Source: CAZISM01 sp964541895
GTDB lineage: Bacteria > Zhuqueibacterota > Zhuqueibacteria > Residuimicrobiales > Residuimicrobiaceae
Assembly: GCA_964541895.1 (NCBI GenBank)
Contig: CAZISM010000014.1
Coordinates: 1 to 64,000, forward strand
Reading direction: 5' to 3'
Length of the DNA stretch: 64,000 nt
The notes beneath the pieces are model-generated. The model was not told the origin of the DNA and did not search any database. It worked only from the letters and a program-made list of their open reading frames with translations. Numbering within the stretch: the first letter of the stretch is position 1; every line of letters starts with the position of its first letter. Below are positions 50,146-60,358 of the stretch, piece by piece. A program made the position numbers and the translations under genes.

Positions 50146-52712
50146 GGCGATTGTGAAGTCGGCCAGGCTAACGATGATTTGGTGGCTAGCGACAGCACGC
50201 TGAACCTGGTCTATGCCTATAACGGCGACGATGCGGATGACGTGTATGGTTCCGCCATTCCTGGCGTGGGCTACGCCTTTGTGCAACGACCTTTGCTCGC
50301 TTCAGAACATGATACTACCCTGCTGGCCGCTAAAAGGATCAAAGGCTTTCGCCAGGGATCGGCCAGGGCTCCCTTGCATTACAAGCAGGGCTTGCCAGGA
50401 GCCCGTGGCGAATGGGGTGACTTTTATGTAGGCCGTACCTCTGGCGCCTGGCAAGCCTATTGGCGCATGCAGGGCATTAGTGAACTGGGCCACCACATGA
50501 TCAACCCCGTCACCGGACTGGAAACGGACTGGGGACTTTCCGGTGATCCGGTTGCGGGAAGCGGATGGCTGGATGTTACGGCGCCGCACGATCGCCGATT
50601 TGGCCTGGCCACCGGCCCGCTCGATTGGGCTCCTGGAGATACTCAGACCGTTGCCATCGCCATTGTGGTGGGACAAGGGGCGGATCGATGGCAGAGCATC
50701 AGCAAAATGAAAGAGAACGCCGCTTTTGCCGATCAGGCGTATCACAGCCATGCCATCGTCTATGTCGTTAAAGGTGTTGCCGATCCCTCGCTGCCCCGAT
50801 TCGAGATCAACATCGGCTGCATCAATCCCTTGACTTCGTTGCGCAATTTGCAATTCGACCTCGCTTATGATCCAAATCAGGTTGCGATTTCAAGCGCTTC
50901 TCCAACGTCGCGGGCTCATGGATTACAGGTCATGATGACAGAGGTGAAACCAGGGGTGAAGCATATCCGTGTGAATGCTGGTAGTGCTGATTTGCCGGAA
51001 GGCCTGGGAGCAATCATCAAACTGGACGGCCTCTTCAAACAGACAACGACCGGAACGATTTGTCATATGGATATTGACCATCCCTCAGCGCTTGGTTCTC
51101 TCGGTCAGCCCCTGCGCATTGTCGGCCATGCCGGCGACCTGCACATCGATCGACTGCCTCCGTCGGTGCGATTGCGGCAGCCCTCTAGTGATACTAAAGT
51201 TGTATCCATAAGCCAGTTGAAGCAGCTGCATGTTGCCTGGACCCGTTCACAGGACCCGGACGGTGATTCCCTGCGCTATCATGTCGAGGTGGTCGGTCGC
51301 CCCGAACCGGTGTACGTCTCAGCCGATAGCCAGTGTGTTCTGGATGCCACACGGTTTTTGCAGCAGGATTCGATCTACCAGTGAACGGTTTCCAGCTGGG
51401 CAGGTGGCCATGGTACGGTGAGCCCTGATACCTTTTCCATCCATGTCGGCCACGTCCAGAATGTGAACCTGGAAAAGAGGTTTTCCGCATTCGAGGACGA
51501 CTTTGTTGAACAAGGCGTGGTGGACGGGCATTATCTTTACTGGTTGACAGGGAGGAACGGAGAAGGAAATATGGTGTATCGAATCATCAAGTATGATATT
51601 ACCATACCTTCTCAGCCTCGATTGTTGGGGGATTTCCAATTGCCGGTTAAACCGTACTGGTGGAGAACCATGACGGTCAGATCCGGTGTTGTTTATCTCG
51701 CCTCAGGAGGCACTCGCGAAGGCTCTTTGTGGACTATCGACTCGCGGGATATGGCGACAGCGGCTATAACCCAGGCTGCTCCCCTGTCAGGCGAGGTTCT
51801 GCAACTTGCGCTGCAGGAGAACCTTTTGACACTTCTGGGTCCGGGCAATTGTTTAAATCAGTATCGAATAAGCGACCTGCTTCAGCCTGCCTATGTGCGG
51901 CGAATCGATCTGCCTTTTGCCATCGACCAGGGACGCACATGGCAGCACGGTAACGTGTTGTATCACAGCCAGGGGGGTCAATTGTCGATCTATACGGTGG
52001 CAAGCGATTTCACCATCAAAGGTCCGGCCTCGCTTGTTTTTTCGACAGCGATTACAGGAGGGTGTGCCGATGACCGTGTGGCTGCTATTCTGACGGAATC
52101 GATCACATCGCCATGGAGCAATGTGGCGGCAGGAGAACTGCATATCATTGATGTCAGCTCGCCGTTGTCTCCGCAGATCAAAAGCAAACTGCCGCTTCCG
52201 ACGAATGGCTTTGCAGGTCAATTGATCTCCAGCTATCCCTTCATCTATCGCGTACAATATCCAATGCTGGAAATTTATAATATGGAAAATCTGCAACGAC
52301 CGCTGCAGGTCGGTTATTACTATCCCGTACAGGCTCCAATGGACAGGGATCGTGGTTATACGGCCGTGATATCGACCGGATGGTGGTCCTGCGCTATCAG
52401 TCGGAGGACCAGATAACAGAGGAATCCGGAGGCAAGACCTGCAAGATCTATCAGAATTTTCCAAATCCCTTTAATCGGCAAACCATGTTGTATTATGACG
52501 TGTATCGACAAGCCGATGTGGAAATTAAAGTGTTTAATCTGCTTGGCAGGGAAATCGCAACTTTGGTGAAGGAACAAAAAGCGGTTGGATCCTGTTGGGC
52601 CACCTGGGACGGGCGAACGGATAGCGGACAGATGTGCGGAAGCGGTCTCTATTTTTGTCGCATCAAAGCGCAAGATCATAGCGAAACGATAAAGCTGATC
52701 CGACTGCACTGA
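50146..52712 (+). pseudogene. Broken T9SS-exported surface protein
   Basis: The reading frame shows homologous-looking secreted-protein sequence from about 50146 (VYAYNGDDADDVYGSAIPGV, GPLDWAPGDTQTVAIAIVVG) but no start or signal peptide. The 5' end runs into repeat sequence, suggesting deletion. A TGA at 51382-51384 interrupts an FN3-like domain where Trp would fit (SIYQ-stop-TVSSWAGG), and the same frame continues with beta-propeller-like repeats to about 52360. There a frameshift moves the frame; the rest (from DIDRMVVLRY) ends in a T9SS type A sorting domain: NFPNPFNRQTMLYYDV, then VFNLLGREIATLV, GSGLYFCRIKA. Three independent lesions argue for decay. The sorting domain shows that the lineage has, or had, type IX secretion. 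It abuts ridA tail to tail. Confidence 0.8.
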
Positions 52713-53108
52713 TCATGCGCGCACCGCTATGGCATCGATCTCGATCCCTTGCCCGCCCGGCAGCTCCTTGACCGCAACGGTTGACCGGGCCGGATAGTGC
52801 TCTTGATCAAAATAGTTGCGATACACGTCGTTGACGACGCTAAAGTCGGCGATGTTGACGAGATAGAGCGTCACCTTGACCACATCCTGCATGGTATAGC
52901 CGCACCCTTCCAGAACATGCCGCACATTATTCAGCGCCGCTCGGGCTTGACTCTCGATGGGACCTGAATTTCGCTCTCGTGTGATCGGATCGGCGGTGCC
53001 CTGGCCGGACACATAGAGCTGACGTAAACCGTTGTGCTCGATTTCTACAGCTGGTACATAAGGTCCGCCGGTGATGGTGTTCGGCGGCGAATGTCTGATA
53101 ATATTCAT
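52713..53108 (-). CDS. RidA family protein (Rid/YjgF)
   Basis: This 131-residue Rid-family protein has LYVSGQGTADPITRE near residue 31, then ALNNVRHVLEGCGYTMQDVV, KVTLYLVNIADFSVVNDVY and the conserved Arg in YPARSTVAVKELP. The family trimer hydrolyses reactive enamine/imine intermediates released by PLP enzymes to ketoacids. A PLP enzyme, threonine synthase, is encoded two genes upstream on the same strand, which may be relevant. Its start overlaps the previous gene's stop by four bases (53105-53108), so the two are translationally coupled. Confidence 0.9.
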   Translation of the reverse strand: MNIIRHSPPNTITGGPYVPAVEIEHNGLRQLYVSGQGTADPITRERNSGPIESQARAALNNVRHVLEGCGYTMQDVVKVTLYLVNIADFSVVNDVYRNYFDQEHYPARSTVAVKELPGGQGIEIDAIAVRA

Positions 53109-53764
53109 GAGCCACTCCGCTGGGTAAATTTTTCATGCGCCCGGACCACCGCCCTGATGATGTGACCGGTGCGAACGGGCGATACGGATTTGCTGTCCAA
53201 GCGCATAAATACATGATATACTTTGATGGCGAGAAGAGCCACCTGAATGCTGTTGGACGGGATCACTTCTGCCGGCAGCTTATTGGCGTGCTGCTGTAAA
53301 AACCGCGCGGCTGTTTTAACCGCTTTGTGCTGCTTACGATCGCGGCTGCCGGGGTAGCTGAATCGCCACAGCGGCATCTCTCTGGGTCGCGCCGGGGTTT
53401 CCTCATCGTCCGGTGAGAGGCCGGCTGCTGAAAAGATTCGACAATCATAATTGCGGCACGTAAGCGGCCGATGAGCATAGATGGAACAGCCATTGTCCGT
53501 CAGCATGGGACAGCGGCCCTTTTCATCATAACCCATCAAAAGATCTCCTCTGGCAGCGCGGGGTGCCGAAAAGAGGATTTTGGGGGGAATATGACGTATG
53601 GTCTCTTTTTCTGCAGAACGGATGTGAATAAAATAGGAGGCGCGGCAACAGGCGTTACAGGCAGCGCAGGGCACATCCATGCCGGTTTCATGTACCAACG
53701 CCGTGCGCATCCGTCGCAACCATAGGGAGAACGGGCCGGCGTGCAATTGGGGAGTTGTATTCAT
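53105..53764 (-). CDS. YkgJ-type cysteine-cluster protein
   Basis: This 219-residue protein has two cysteine clusters: DVPCAACNACCRASYF (about residues 30-45) and GRCPMLTDNGCSIYAHRPL followed by TCRNYDCRIF (about 84-112). The spacing is that of the YkgJ/zinc-or-iron-chelating family, predicted to bind a metal or iron-sulfur cluster. No biochemical role is established. The C-terminal half is helical and unassigned. It overlaps the ridA start by four bases. A palindromic repeat (53784-53846) separates it from thrC. Confidence 0.78.
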   Translation of the reverse strand: MNTTPQLHAGPFSLWLRRMRTALVHETGMDVPCAACNACCRASYFIHIRSAEKETIRHIPPKILFSAPRAARGDLLMGYDEKGRCPMLTDNGCSIYAHRPLTCRNYDCRIFSAAGLSPDDEETPARPREMPLWRFSYPGSRDRKQHKAVKTAARFLQQHANKLPAEVIPSNSIQVALLAIKVYHVFMRLDSKSVSPVRTGHIIRAVVRAHEKFTQRSGS

Positions 53765-53783
53765 TTGGTCAATTTTTTTTGTT

Positions 53784-53846
53784 GGGGCGAAGCATGGTAT
53801 CAGGTTTTGATCACGTTAGCAATTTCCGATTGCCATGCTTCGCCCC
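53784..53846. repeat. 14-bp perfect inverted repeat element
   Basis: GGGGCGAAGCATGG (53784-53797) and CCATGCTTCGCCCC (53833-53846) flank a 35-nt AT-rich centre. The right arm touches the thrC stop codon. A T-run is lacking on the thrC side, so it is not a standard terminator. It looks like a small non-autonomous palindromic element; the core GGCGAAGCAT recurs near 50107. Confidence 0.65.
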
Positions 53847-55063
53847 TACCGAATGTGGTTTATAACGTTTTGAACGGTCGTGCCCACCCGCGATAACGGC
53901 GTGGTGTGTATTTCCGATTGGTGGTGTCGCAAAATTTGCATATCCTTCAATCCCGATCCGGTCAGCATCAACACCACCTCGGCCTCTTTTTCGATCACGC
54001 CCCGCGCCCGCAACTTTTTGACCGCATACAGGCTGGTGGCAGCCGCCGGTTCTACGAGAAAACCGCTGTCTGCCAGTTTTTTTTGTGATAGCAGGATCTC
54101 TTCTTCGCTGACCTCTTCGGCCGGCCAGCCGTATTCACCGGCTTTGTGAATGATTTCGTCCCCGCCCGGCGGATCGCCGGTAGTGATCGCTTCCGCCACC
54201 GTCTTTATATGGCTGAAGGGAATCACGTGCTTTTTGCCGGCTTTGATGGCACTGACGAGGGGACTGTTGTTGGCGGCCTGCACCACGATCATTTTGGGCA
54301 GCCTGGAGATACAGCCGGCCCTGAACAGCTCCATATAGCCTTTGAACAGTCCCCGGATATGGCCGCAGGCCGAGGTGGGCACGGCGATATAATCAGGGAC
54401 GTTGAACTGCATCTGCTCCGCCAGTTCGAACGCGGTCAGTTTGTAGCCTTCCACGCGCAGGGGGCCGTTTCCGGAAACGATGCGCAAGCCGGTAGCGGCG
54501 GCCATGGCGAGGATCTGCCGCTTCATGGCCGAATAATCAGGTGCGGTCACTTTGATGACCTGGGCGCCGTGAACGGCCATGGCCAGCAGTTTTTCTTCCG
54601 CTGTGAATTCCGGCACAAACACCAGCACCTGGATGCCGGCGCGGGCGCCGTACGCGGCCATGGAATGGCCCATGTTGCCGGTAGAGATGGTGGCTGTGAC
54701 GGTCTCGCCCATCTCTTTGGCCATAGCGATGCAGGTGAGTGAACCGCGGTCCTTAAAGCTCCAGGTGGGATTCTGGGTTTCGTTTTTGAGCCACAGGCCA
54801 TCGATACCGGCGAAACGCCGCAGGGCGTCATCGCCCGCCAGCAGCGGCGTGTTGCCTTCGCCGAGCGAGATTTTTTCGTCGATTTTTCTGAACGGCAGAA
54901 AATCGGCAAATCGCTGCCATAGATAACGACCCTCTTTAATCACGGCCTGCTCGATGCCGGCCAGCTTGACCTCCAGCGATTCTCCCTGATCGGAAAATTC
55001 CTCCAATCGGTCGAACGGATAGGTGTCGTGCGACAGCGTCGATTCGAGAAGATATGAATTCAT
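53846..55063 (-). CDS. thrC: Threonine synthase
   Basis: This 405-residue PLP-dependent enzyme of fold type II converts O-phosphohomoserine to threonine. The PLP lysine is Lys104 in NPTWSFKDRGS. The phosphate-binding loop is TISTGNMGHSMAAYGARAG, and substrate-side motifs GEGNTPLL and SGNGPLRVEGYK are present. Length is between the two usual threonine synthase classes and close to the class with about 400 residues. It starts 4 bp after the stop of the upstream oxidoreductase gene. No other threonine-pathway gene is in view. Confidence 0.88.
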   Translation of the reverse strand: MNSYLLESTLSHDTYPFDRLEEFSDQGESLEVKLAGIEQAVIKEGRYLWQRFADFLPFRKIDEKISLGEGNTPLLAGDDALRRFAGIDGLWLKNETQNPTWSFKDRGSLTCIAMAKEMGETVTATISTGNMGHSMAAYGARAGIQVLVFVPEFTAEEKLLAMAVHGAQVIKVTAPDYSAMKRQILAMAAATGLRIVSGNGPLRVEGYKLTAFELAEQMQFNVPDYIAVPTSACGHIRGLFKGYMELFRAGCISRLPKMIVVQAANNSPLVSAIKAGKKHVIPFSHIKTVAEAITTGDPPGGDEIIHKAGEYGWPAEEVSEEEILLSQKKLADSGFLVEPAAATSLYAVKKLRARGVIEKEAEVVLMLTGSGLKDMQILRHHQSEIHTTPLSRVGTTVQNVINHIR

Positions 55064-55067
55064 GTTG

Positions 55068-55553
55068 TCATCGCATGTATATGTGCGACGCTTTTTGCAT
55101 CTCGTCCGATTCGATGATACGCACCCCTGGTTGAGGATTTCTGGCCGCCTGCCACATGGTTGTTGCCACCATGCGGGCGTGAATGGGCCGATATTTCAAC
55201 AGGGGCCCGCTGAACAGAAACGAAAACGGTCGAAAGGCTGCTGTAATGAGACGTTCTCCGAGGCGGAATTCCGTCCGTTCGCCCAGCAACAGAGAAGGGC
55301 GGACGATGGTGAGCGAAGAGAGGTTGAGCTGTGTGATGGCCTGCTCGACCTCTCCCTTGACGCGATTATAAAATATACGCGAGCCGGGATCGGATCCCAT
55401 CGCTGTTACGATGACATACGCTCGCGCGCCAAACGATTGGGCCGCCTGTGCCAATTGATAGGGATACTGATGATCCACTTTGTAAAAGGCTTCCTGGGAA
55501 CCGGCCTTTTTGATGGTGGTGCCGAGACAGCAATAGAGATCGTCCGCCCGCAA
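55068..55553 (-). CDS. NAD(P)H-binding oxidoreductase (TIP30/YwnB-like), 5' end lost in gap
   Basis: The 161 C-terminal residues are present: YCCLGTTIKKAGSQEAFYKV, then FGARAYVIVTAMGSDPGSRI, FYNRVKGEVEQAI with the catalytic Tyr-x-x-x-Lys, and RPSLLLGERTEFRLGE. This is the atypical short-chain dehydrogenase group of HTATIP2/TIP30 and YwnB. The N-terminal Rossmann motif lies in the assembly gap; about 60 residues should be missing. Cofactor is probably NADPH; substrate unknown. Probably co-transcribed with thrC, whose ATG is 4 bp away. Confidence 0.82.
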   Translation of the reverse strand: MRADDLYCCLGTTIKKAGSQEAFYKVDHQYPYQLAQAAQSFGARAYVIVTAMGSDPGSRIFYNRVKGEVEQAITQLNLSSLTIVRPSLLLGERTEFRLGERLITAAFRPFSFLFSGPLLKYRPIHARMVATTMWQAARNPQPGVRIIESDEMQKASHIYMR

Positions 55554-55653
55554 NNNNNNNNNNNNNNNNNNNNNNNNNNNNNNNNNNNNNNNNNNNNNNN
55601 NNNNNNNNNNNNNNNNNNNNNNNNNNNNNNNNNNNNNNNNNNNNNNNNNNNNN
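55554..55653. other. Assembly gap of 100 N
   Basis: Exactly 100 undetermined bases, the conventional size for a scaffold gap of unknown length. Two genes run into it from either side on the same strand. From usual family lengths about 80 residues of the CocE-type hydrolase and 60 of the oxidoreductase are missing, so the real gap is probably at least 400 bp. Confidence 0.95.
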
Positions 55654-57228
55654 ATGGACGGTCTGCTGACAGGCGCGCATCTCTTTGGCTGTAAACGGTG
55701 ATTCGCCGCCGTTGAGATTACGATTAAAGCGGGGGAACAGGCTTGAGCTGACCACCACCCTGAGTTTATGGCCTTTGGCCAATTCATAGCCGGCAGACCA
55801 CAAGGAAATATCGAGGCGTTGTTTTTTGCCCGCTTTGCCTTTCCAGACCGCGCCGCCCTCCTGGATGTTGACGATTTGGCCGTTGGGGAGCACGTCCTGC
55901 AGCGAGGCGTAAAATTCCGTGCTCGCGACATCGCTGCTGACCTCGAGCGATGCATGGACGGGTCCCAGCAGCGTCAACGGCGCCGACAGCGAATCGCTCT
56001 CAAAAACTGCCTGATCCTTGCGCGCTACATTTGGATTTTGCCAGGCCGGGCCGACTCCGACGCCGAGAAAGCTGCCGCCCAGGGAGGGGTAGGGATCCTG
56101 CGGATCGTAGCGATATTGCACCTGCCCTTTTTCGGAAGGGGCTTTGGGAGTCAGTTTGCCGTCAGCGGCGAGATAGTATCTGGTCGGCTTGCTCTTTTGC
56201 GGCGGCCATTCGTCGCAAAGGTAATACTGATTGCGATGAATGATGAACAGCGCATAGGTTTTATTCAGCAGCGAGTCGGGATAGCCGGCCGGTTCCTGTG
56301 GGTGATTCAGGTTATGGACCAGGAACGCTCTCGCCAGCTTCATATAGCGTTCCAGCTTGGCGTTGTCGCCAAAATCGGTGGGTATGGTGATCTGGCCATG
56401 AGCGAAGGGCCCGATAACGAGGTGGCTGTCTTTGTGGCGGTTTTTGCCCAGGCTGAGAAAATCCTGGATCTGCGGCTCCAGAAAGATATCGTACCAGCCG
56501 GCTATGGAGAGAATCGGGTTTTTATATGCTTTGCGAAAGGCCATGGCTTGCCAGTAGCCGTCGCGGTCAGGATGGCGAAGCCAGTCATCGACAAAGGCAT
56601 TGGCCAGGCCGGTGGAGTCGTCGGCCACTGAAAGGGGCAGGGTGCGATAAGAGGCCAGGATTTTATCCACCTTGATTTTGGGATTGTTCATGATCAAACC
56701 CCAATTAAAGCAGGTGGCTAACGAGAAAATGCCTGAGGGTTGCAGGGCATCGTACATGTCGGCGGTGGTGACCAGCGGTGTCGCCGCATCCAATTGATCG
56801 GTCACGGCCCATTGGGTATAGCCGACATAGCTGCCGCCCCAGCCGCCGACGCGGCCGTTGCTCCATGGTTGCGAGCGTATCCATTTCAGGGTAACCAGGC
56901 CGTCTTCCCGTTCCGGAGCAAAGGCATAAAAGCGGCCGTTGCTTTTTTCGCGGCCGCGGGTATCCTGGGCCACAACCGCAAAACCCTCTTTGACCAGTTT
57001 TTCGGCATCGCCCTTGGCGCCGGCTTTGTTGTAGGGTGTGCGAATGAGAATCGTGGCAAACGGACCGTTGCCCGGCGGCAGGTAGAGGTCTGTGGCCAGG
57101 CGGAAGGTATCGACGGAAGTGATGAACAGTTCTTTTTTTTCATAGGTCGGCTTTTCATCTGCCGCTGTCGCCAGAGTCGCATACACGCACACCAGCAACG
57201 AGATCAAAAAGATGTTTCTGTTTTTCAT
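55654..57228 (-). CDS. CocE/NonD-family exported hydrolase, 3' end lost in gap
   Basis: This has 525 codons up to the gap. The start ATG at 57228 overlaps the topA stop as ATGA. A signal peptide covers about residues 1-22 (NIFLISLLVCVYATLATA). The alpha/beta-hydrolase core has LYLPPGNGPFATILIRTPYN, VAQDTRGREKSNG and the nucleophile elbow GGWGGSYVGYTQW (Ser in GGSYVG). Later come ILSIAGWYDIFLEPQ with the likely Asp and LVIGPFAHG with the likely His. The C-terminal jelly-roll typical of X-Pro dipeptidyl-peptidase/CocE proteins is partly present. It would cleave peptide or ester bonds in the periplasm or outside; substrate unknown. Confidence 0.85.
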
Positions 57229-59819
57229 GCTTTGCCCTTTTTGGTTTGCCATTGTCCGTTTTCATAAAATCCCAACCAACCGCTGGCTGAGCCATCCTCT
57301 TTGACGCCTACGAGATATTGAACCTTGTCTTTGCGTTTGAACCGAATTTCAAAGGCATGGCCGTTGGGGTCGGTTTGCGGCGCGTCGGCCAGGTAATGAA
57401 ATTTTGTATCCAGTTCCGCTCGATGGCGGTACAGATCCGCGACCTTGGGACTGGCGGTCTCGCGCGATTTGGGAAAGGTGTGGGCGGCAAGGAAAATGCC
57501 TGCGGCGCCGTCGCGTAGAAGAAAATAGGCGTCGGATTTTTTGCATTTCAGTTCCGGCATGGGCACCGGATCGGATTTGGGCGGTGCCGGCTGGCCGGTG
57601 CGCAACAGCTTGCGGGTGTTTTTGCACTCGGGCGCGCGGGTGCAGCCAAAGTATTTGCCAAAGCGGCCGCTTTTGAGCTGCATCTCGGCGCCGCATTTGT
57701 CGCAGGTCAGAGACGGCCCGTCATAGCCTTTGAGTTTAAAGTGGCCCTGTTCCAGTTCCCAGAAGGGGCAGTCCGGGGCATTGCCGCAGACATGCAATTT
57801 GCGCTCCGCATCCAGCAGGTAGCTGTCCATCACCGAGCGGCATGTTTTGCACCGTCGTTTGGAGAGAATTTCGTTGACGTCCCCTTCGTCTTCGTCCTGA
57901 TGTTTAGCCGGCACGACTTCGTCGCCCGGCAGCAGATTGCGCGTGCTCTTGCAACGTTCTTTTACCGGCAGGTCATATCCGGAACAGCTCAGAAACACGC
58001 CTGTCGATGCCGCGCGGATCAGCATGGGCCGGCCGCAGGTTGCGCAGGGGATGTCGGTGGCCACCGGCTCGTTGCGGCGCATGTGCTCGCCGGCATAGGC
58101 CAGTTGCTTTTTAAAATCGGCATAGAACACATCCAGCGTCGCTTTCCAGTCCGCTTCGCCCTGAGCGATGGTGTCCAGCTTTTCTTCCATGGCGGCGGTA
58201 AAACCGTAATCCAGCAGATCGACAAAATTTTCCACCAGCCGGTCGGTGACGACGTCGCCGATTTTGAGGGCATAGAACCGGCGCTGCACCACTTTGACAT
58301 AGCCCCGTTCCTGAATGGTGGAGATGATGGGCGCATAGGTGGACGGCCGGCCGATGCCGCGCTTTTCCAGTTCGCGCACCAGGCTGGCTTCGGTGTAGCG
58401 TGCCGGCGGTTTGGTGAAATGCTGCGACGGATCCAGCTTGATCAGCTTGAGAACATCACCCACGGCCAGATCCGGCATCTCGGTTTCATCTTCTTTTTTA
58501 GCCGGCGGCATGATTTTCAACCAGCCGTCAAAGCGCATGACGCGGCCGCGGGCGCGCAGTTCATAGTCGCCGGCTTTGATGGTGATGCTGGTGGTATCGA
58601 ACTCGGCCGGCTTCATCTGGCAGGCGATGAACTGGCGCCAGATGAGATCGTAAAGTCGCTGGCTGTCCCGTTCCTGTCCGGCCAGCTCGTCCGGCAATAC
58701 ATGGACGTTGGTGGGTCGTATGGCTTCGTGCGCTTCCTGGGCTCCGGCTTTGCTGGCATAATAGTTGGGTTTTTCCGGCACATAAGCCGGGCCGATATGT
58801 TCAGCAATGAATTTTCGACAGGAGGCCATAGCCTCGGGAGCCAGGTTGAAGGAATCGGTACGCATGTAGGTGATGTAGCCGGCCTCATACAGACGCTGCG
58901 CATGCAGCATGGTTTTTTTTACGCCAAAACCCAGACGGGTGCTGGCGGCCTGCTGCAGCGTGGTGGTGATGAACGGCGGATAAGGACGCTGGGTCGTGGC
59001 CGCATCCTTGCGGTCGCTGATGGCATATTCGGCTTTGTTCAGGTCGGCGAGGGCGGCGTCGGACTGTGTTTTGTTGACCGGTTTGAAGGTTTTGTCCTGA
59101 TATTTGACCACCTGGGCACGGACCGGATTTTTGCCGCGCAGATCAGCCCAGATCTCCCAATACTCGTCAGGAATGAACGCGCGAATTTCGCGCTCTCGTT
59201 CCACTATCAAGCGCACCGCCACCGATTGCACGCGTCCGGCAGACAGACCGCGCGCCACTTTTTGCCAGAGCAGGGGCGAGATCATGTAGCCAACAACGCG
59301 ATCGAGGAAACGGCGCGCCTGCTGGGCGTTGACACGATCCATGTTCAGCTGACCGGGCGTGCTGAATGCTTTTTCGATTGCATGTTTGGTGATTTCACTG
59401 AAGGTGACACGGCGATATCGCGATGGATCGCCGCCAATGGCTTCGCGCAGATGCCAGGCAATGGCTTCCCCTTCGCGGTCCAAGTCGGTGGCCAGATAGA
59501 TCGTATCCGCTTCCGCCGCCAGCTGTTTGAGTTCTTTCAGTACTTTGGTTTTACCGGGCAGAATGACATAATGGGCTTTCCAGCCGTGCTCCGGATCCAC
59601 GCCCATCACGCGCACGAGATTGGCCAGCTTGCGGCTGGTTTTTTCCTCTGCGGAAAGGCCGCGGCTCGAGGTCGTTGATGCTTTTTCCGCTGTGGCGGCG
59701 TTGGGCGGCAGATCGCGAATATGGCCGATGGAGGAGCGAACGATAAAGCTGTTTCCCAGATATTTATTGATGGTCTTGGCTTTTGCCGGCGATTCCACAA
59801 TCACAAGTGCTTTAGGCAT
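57225..59819 (-). CDS. topA: DNA topoisomerase I
   Basis: This 864-residue type IA enzyme relaxes negative supercoils. The Toprim domain starts KALVIVESPAKAKTINKYLG and has ATDLDREGEAIAWHLRE with the acidic metal ligands. The catalytic Tyr is in YEAGYITYMRTDSF. Three C-terminal zinc-ribbon segments are visible (CATCGRPM, then CKTCRSVMDSY, then CDKCGAEMQLKSGRFGKYFG), followed by a further basic domain ending in WLGFYENGQWQTKKGKA. GGAG lies upstream of the ATG. Its stop overlaps the start of the CocE-type gene, an odd partner for topA. Confidence 0.96.
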   Translation of the reverse strand: MPKALVIVESPAKAKTINKYLGNSFIVRSSIGHIRDLPPNAATAEKASTTSSRGLSAEEKTSRKLANLVRVMGVDPEHGWKAHYVILPGKTKVLKELKQLAAEADTIYLATDLDREGEAIAWHLREAIGGDPSRYRRVTFSEITKHAIEKAFSTPGQLNMDRVNAQQARRFLDRVVGYMISPLLWQKVARGLSAGRVQSVAVRLIVEREREIRAFIPDEYWEIWADLRGKNPVRAQVVKYQDKTFKPVNKTQSDAALADLNKAEYAISDRKDAATTQRPYPPFITTTLQQAASTRLGFGVKKTMLHAQRLYEAGYITYMRTDSFNLAPEAMASCRKFIAEHIGPAYVPEKPNYYASKAGAQEAHEAIRPTNVHVLPDELAGQERDSQRLYDLIWRQFIACQMKPAEFDTTSITIKAGDYELRARGRVMRFDGWLKIMPPAKKEDETEMPDLAVGDVLKLIKLDPSQHFTKPPARYTEASLVRELEKRGIGRPSTYAPIISTIQERGYVKVVQRRFYALKIGDVVTDRLVENFVDLLDYGFTAAMEEKLDTIAQGEADWKATLDVFYADFKKQLAYAGEHMRRNEPVATDIPCATCGRPMLIRAASTGVFLSCSGYDLPVKERCKSTRNLLPGDEVVPAKHQDEDEGDVNEILSKRRCKTCRSVMDSYLLDAERKLHVCGNAPDCPFWELEQGHFKLKGYDGPSLTCDKCGAEMQLKSGRFGKYFGCTRAPECKNTRKLLRTGQPAPPKSDPVPMPELKCKKSDAYFLLRDGAAGIFLAAHTFPKSRETASPKVADLYRHRAELDTKFHYLADAPQTDPNGHAFEIRFKRKDKVQYLVGVKEDGSASGWLGFYENGQWQTKKGKA

Positions 59820-60358
59820 GCGTCAGATTTCTCCAAAGGGGGATGCATGGCAAAGGATAACTCTTTGCGGACAAAATTTTCTTGTTTTTGCTGGGCTGAA
59901 TATGTATTTTAATGGTTCATTTCTCCAAAAACGCAATATAACCTAGCTTAATGTAATACGCGGATGCCATGCGTTGCAAGCTTTATCTTGCGAAAGAGGA
60001 TAAATTTCCACATTGGCTATCTGCAAACCGGCCTAATTTCGGTATTATATGATGTTGCGAATGAAAATCCGGGTTCCAGGTGACTGGAGCCGTGGCGCAC
60101 CCCTGTCATAGCTTCATCCCGATCACGGTCTTGAACGGGATACAGGGTCTTGCGGTGTCTGACACTCTGGTTCTGTGGCTTTGGGATGCTTATACCATAG
60201 CCAATGCCGCTATCAGCCGGCGAAAATCCAAATGATGTCAACCCTTGCCACGGGGCAGCGCGACAAGATGGTCGCACCGTCGGCTTGCACAGCCGGCGCT
60301 CCTGTTCCACCACAGGAGCAGCCTACTGGATGGACCAGTTTTCTATAACAGAACAAGC
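59820..60358. other. Intergenic region between divergent topA and glycosyltransferase genes
   Basis: About 540 bp without a gene. On the minus strand a perfect TATAAT (60044-60049) points toward topA but lacks a good -35. A direct repeat of TTTGGAGAAAT occurs near the topA start and about 90 bp before it. The glycosyltransferase side (60255-60320) consists of three consecutive hairpins. Confidence 0.5.
60298..60319. repeat. Hairpin in the leader of the glycosyltransferase genes
   Basis: GCTCCTGT (60298-60305) and ACAGGAGC (60312-60319) form a perfect 8-bp stem with a 6-nt loop. It follows a smaller hairpin, CGGCT-N5-AGCCG, at 60280-60294. No T-run follows, so it is not a terminator; it may be a repeat element or a leader structure. 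Confidence 0.45.

Noticed and set aside
51382..51384. In-frame TGA as selenocysteine or recoded Trp
   Set aside because: TGA is used as a normal stop by many genes here, no SECIS-like hairpin follows directly, and a frameshift plus 5' loss in the same gene point to decay.
55366..57252. Apparent single 628-residue protein running across the N gap
   Set aside because: The join is only an effect of 100 N being divisible into the frame by chance; the part after the gap is antisense-frame nonsense within the oxidoreductase gene.
57741..59678. Long plus-strand open frame opposite topA
   Set aside because: Shadow of topA with no recognisable domain and no ribosome binding site.
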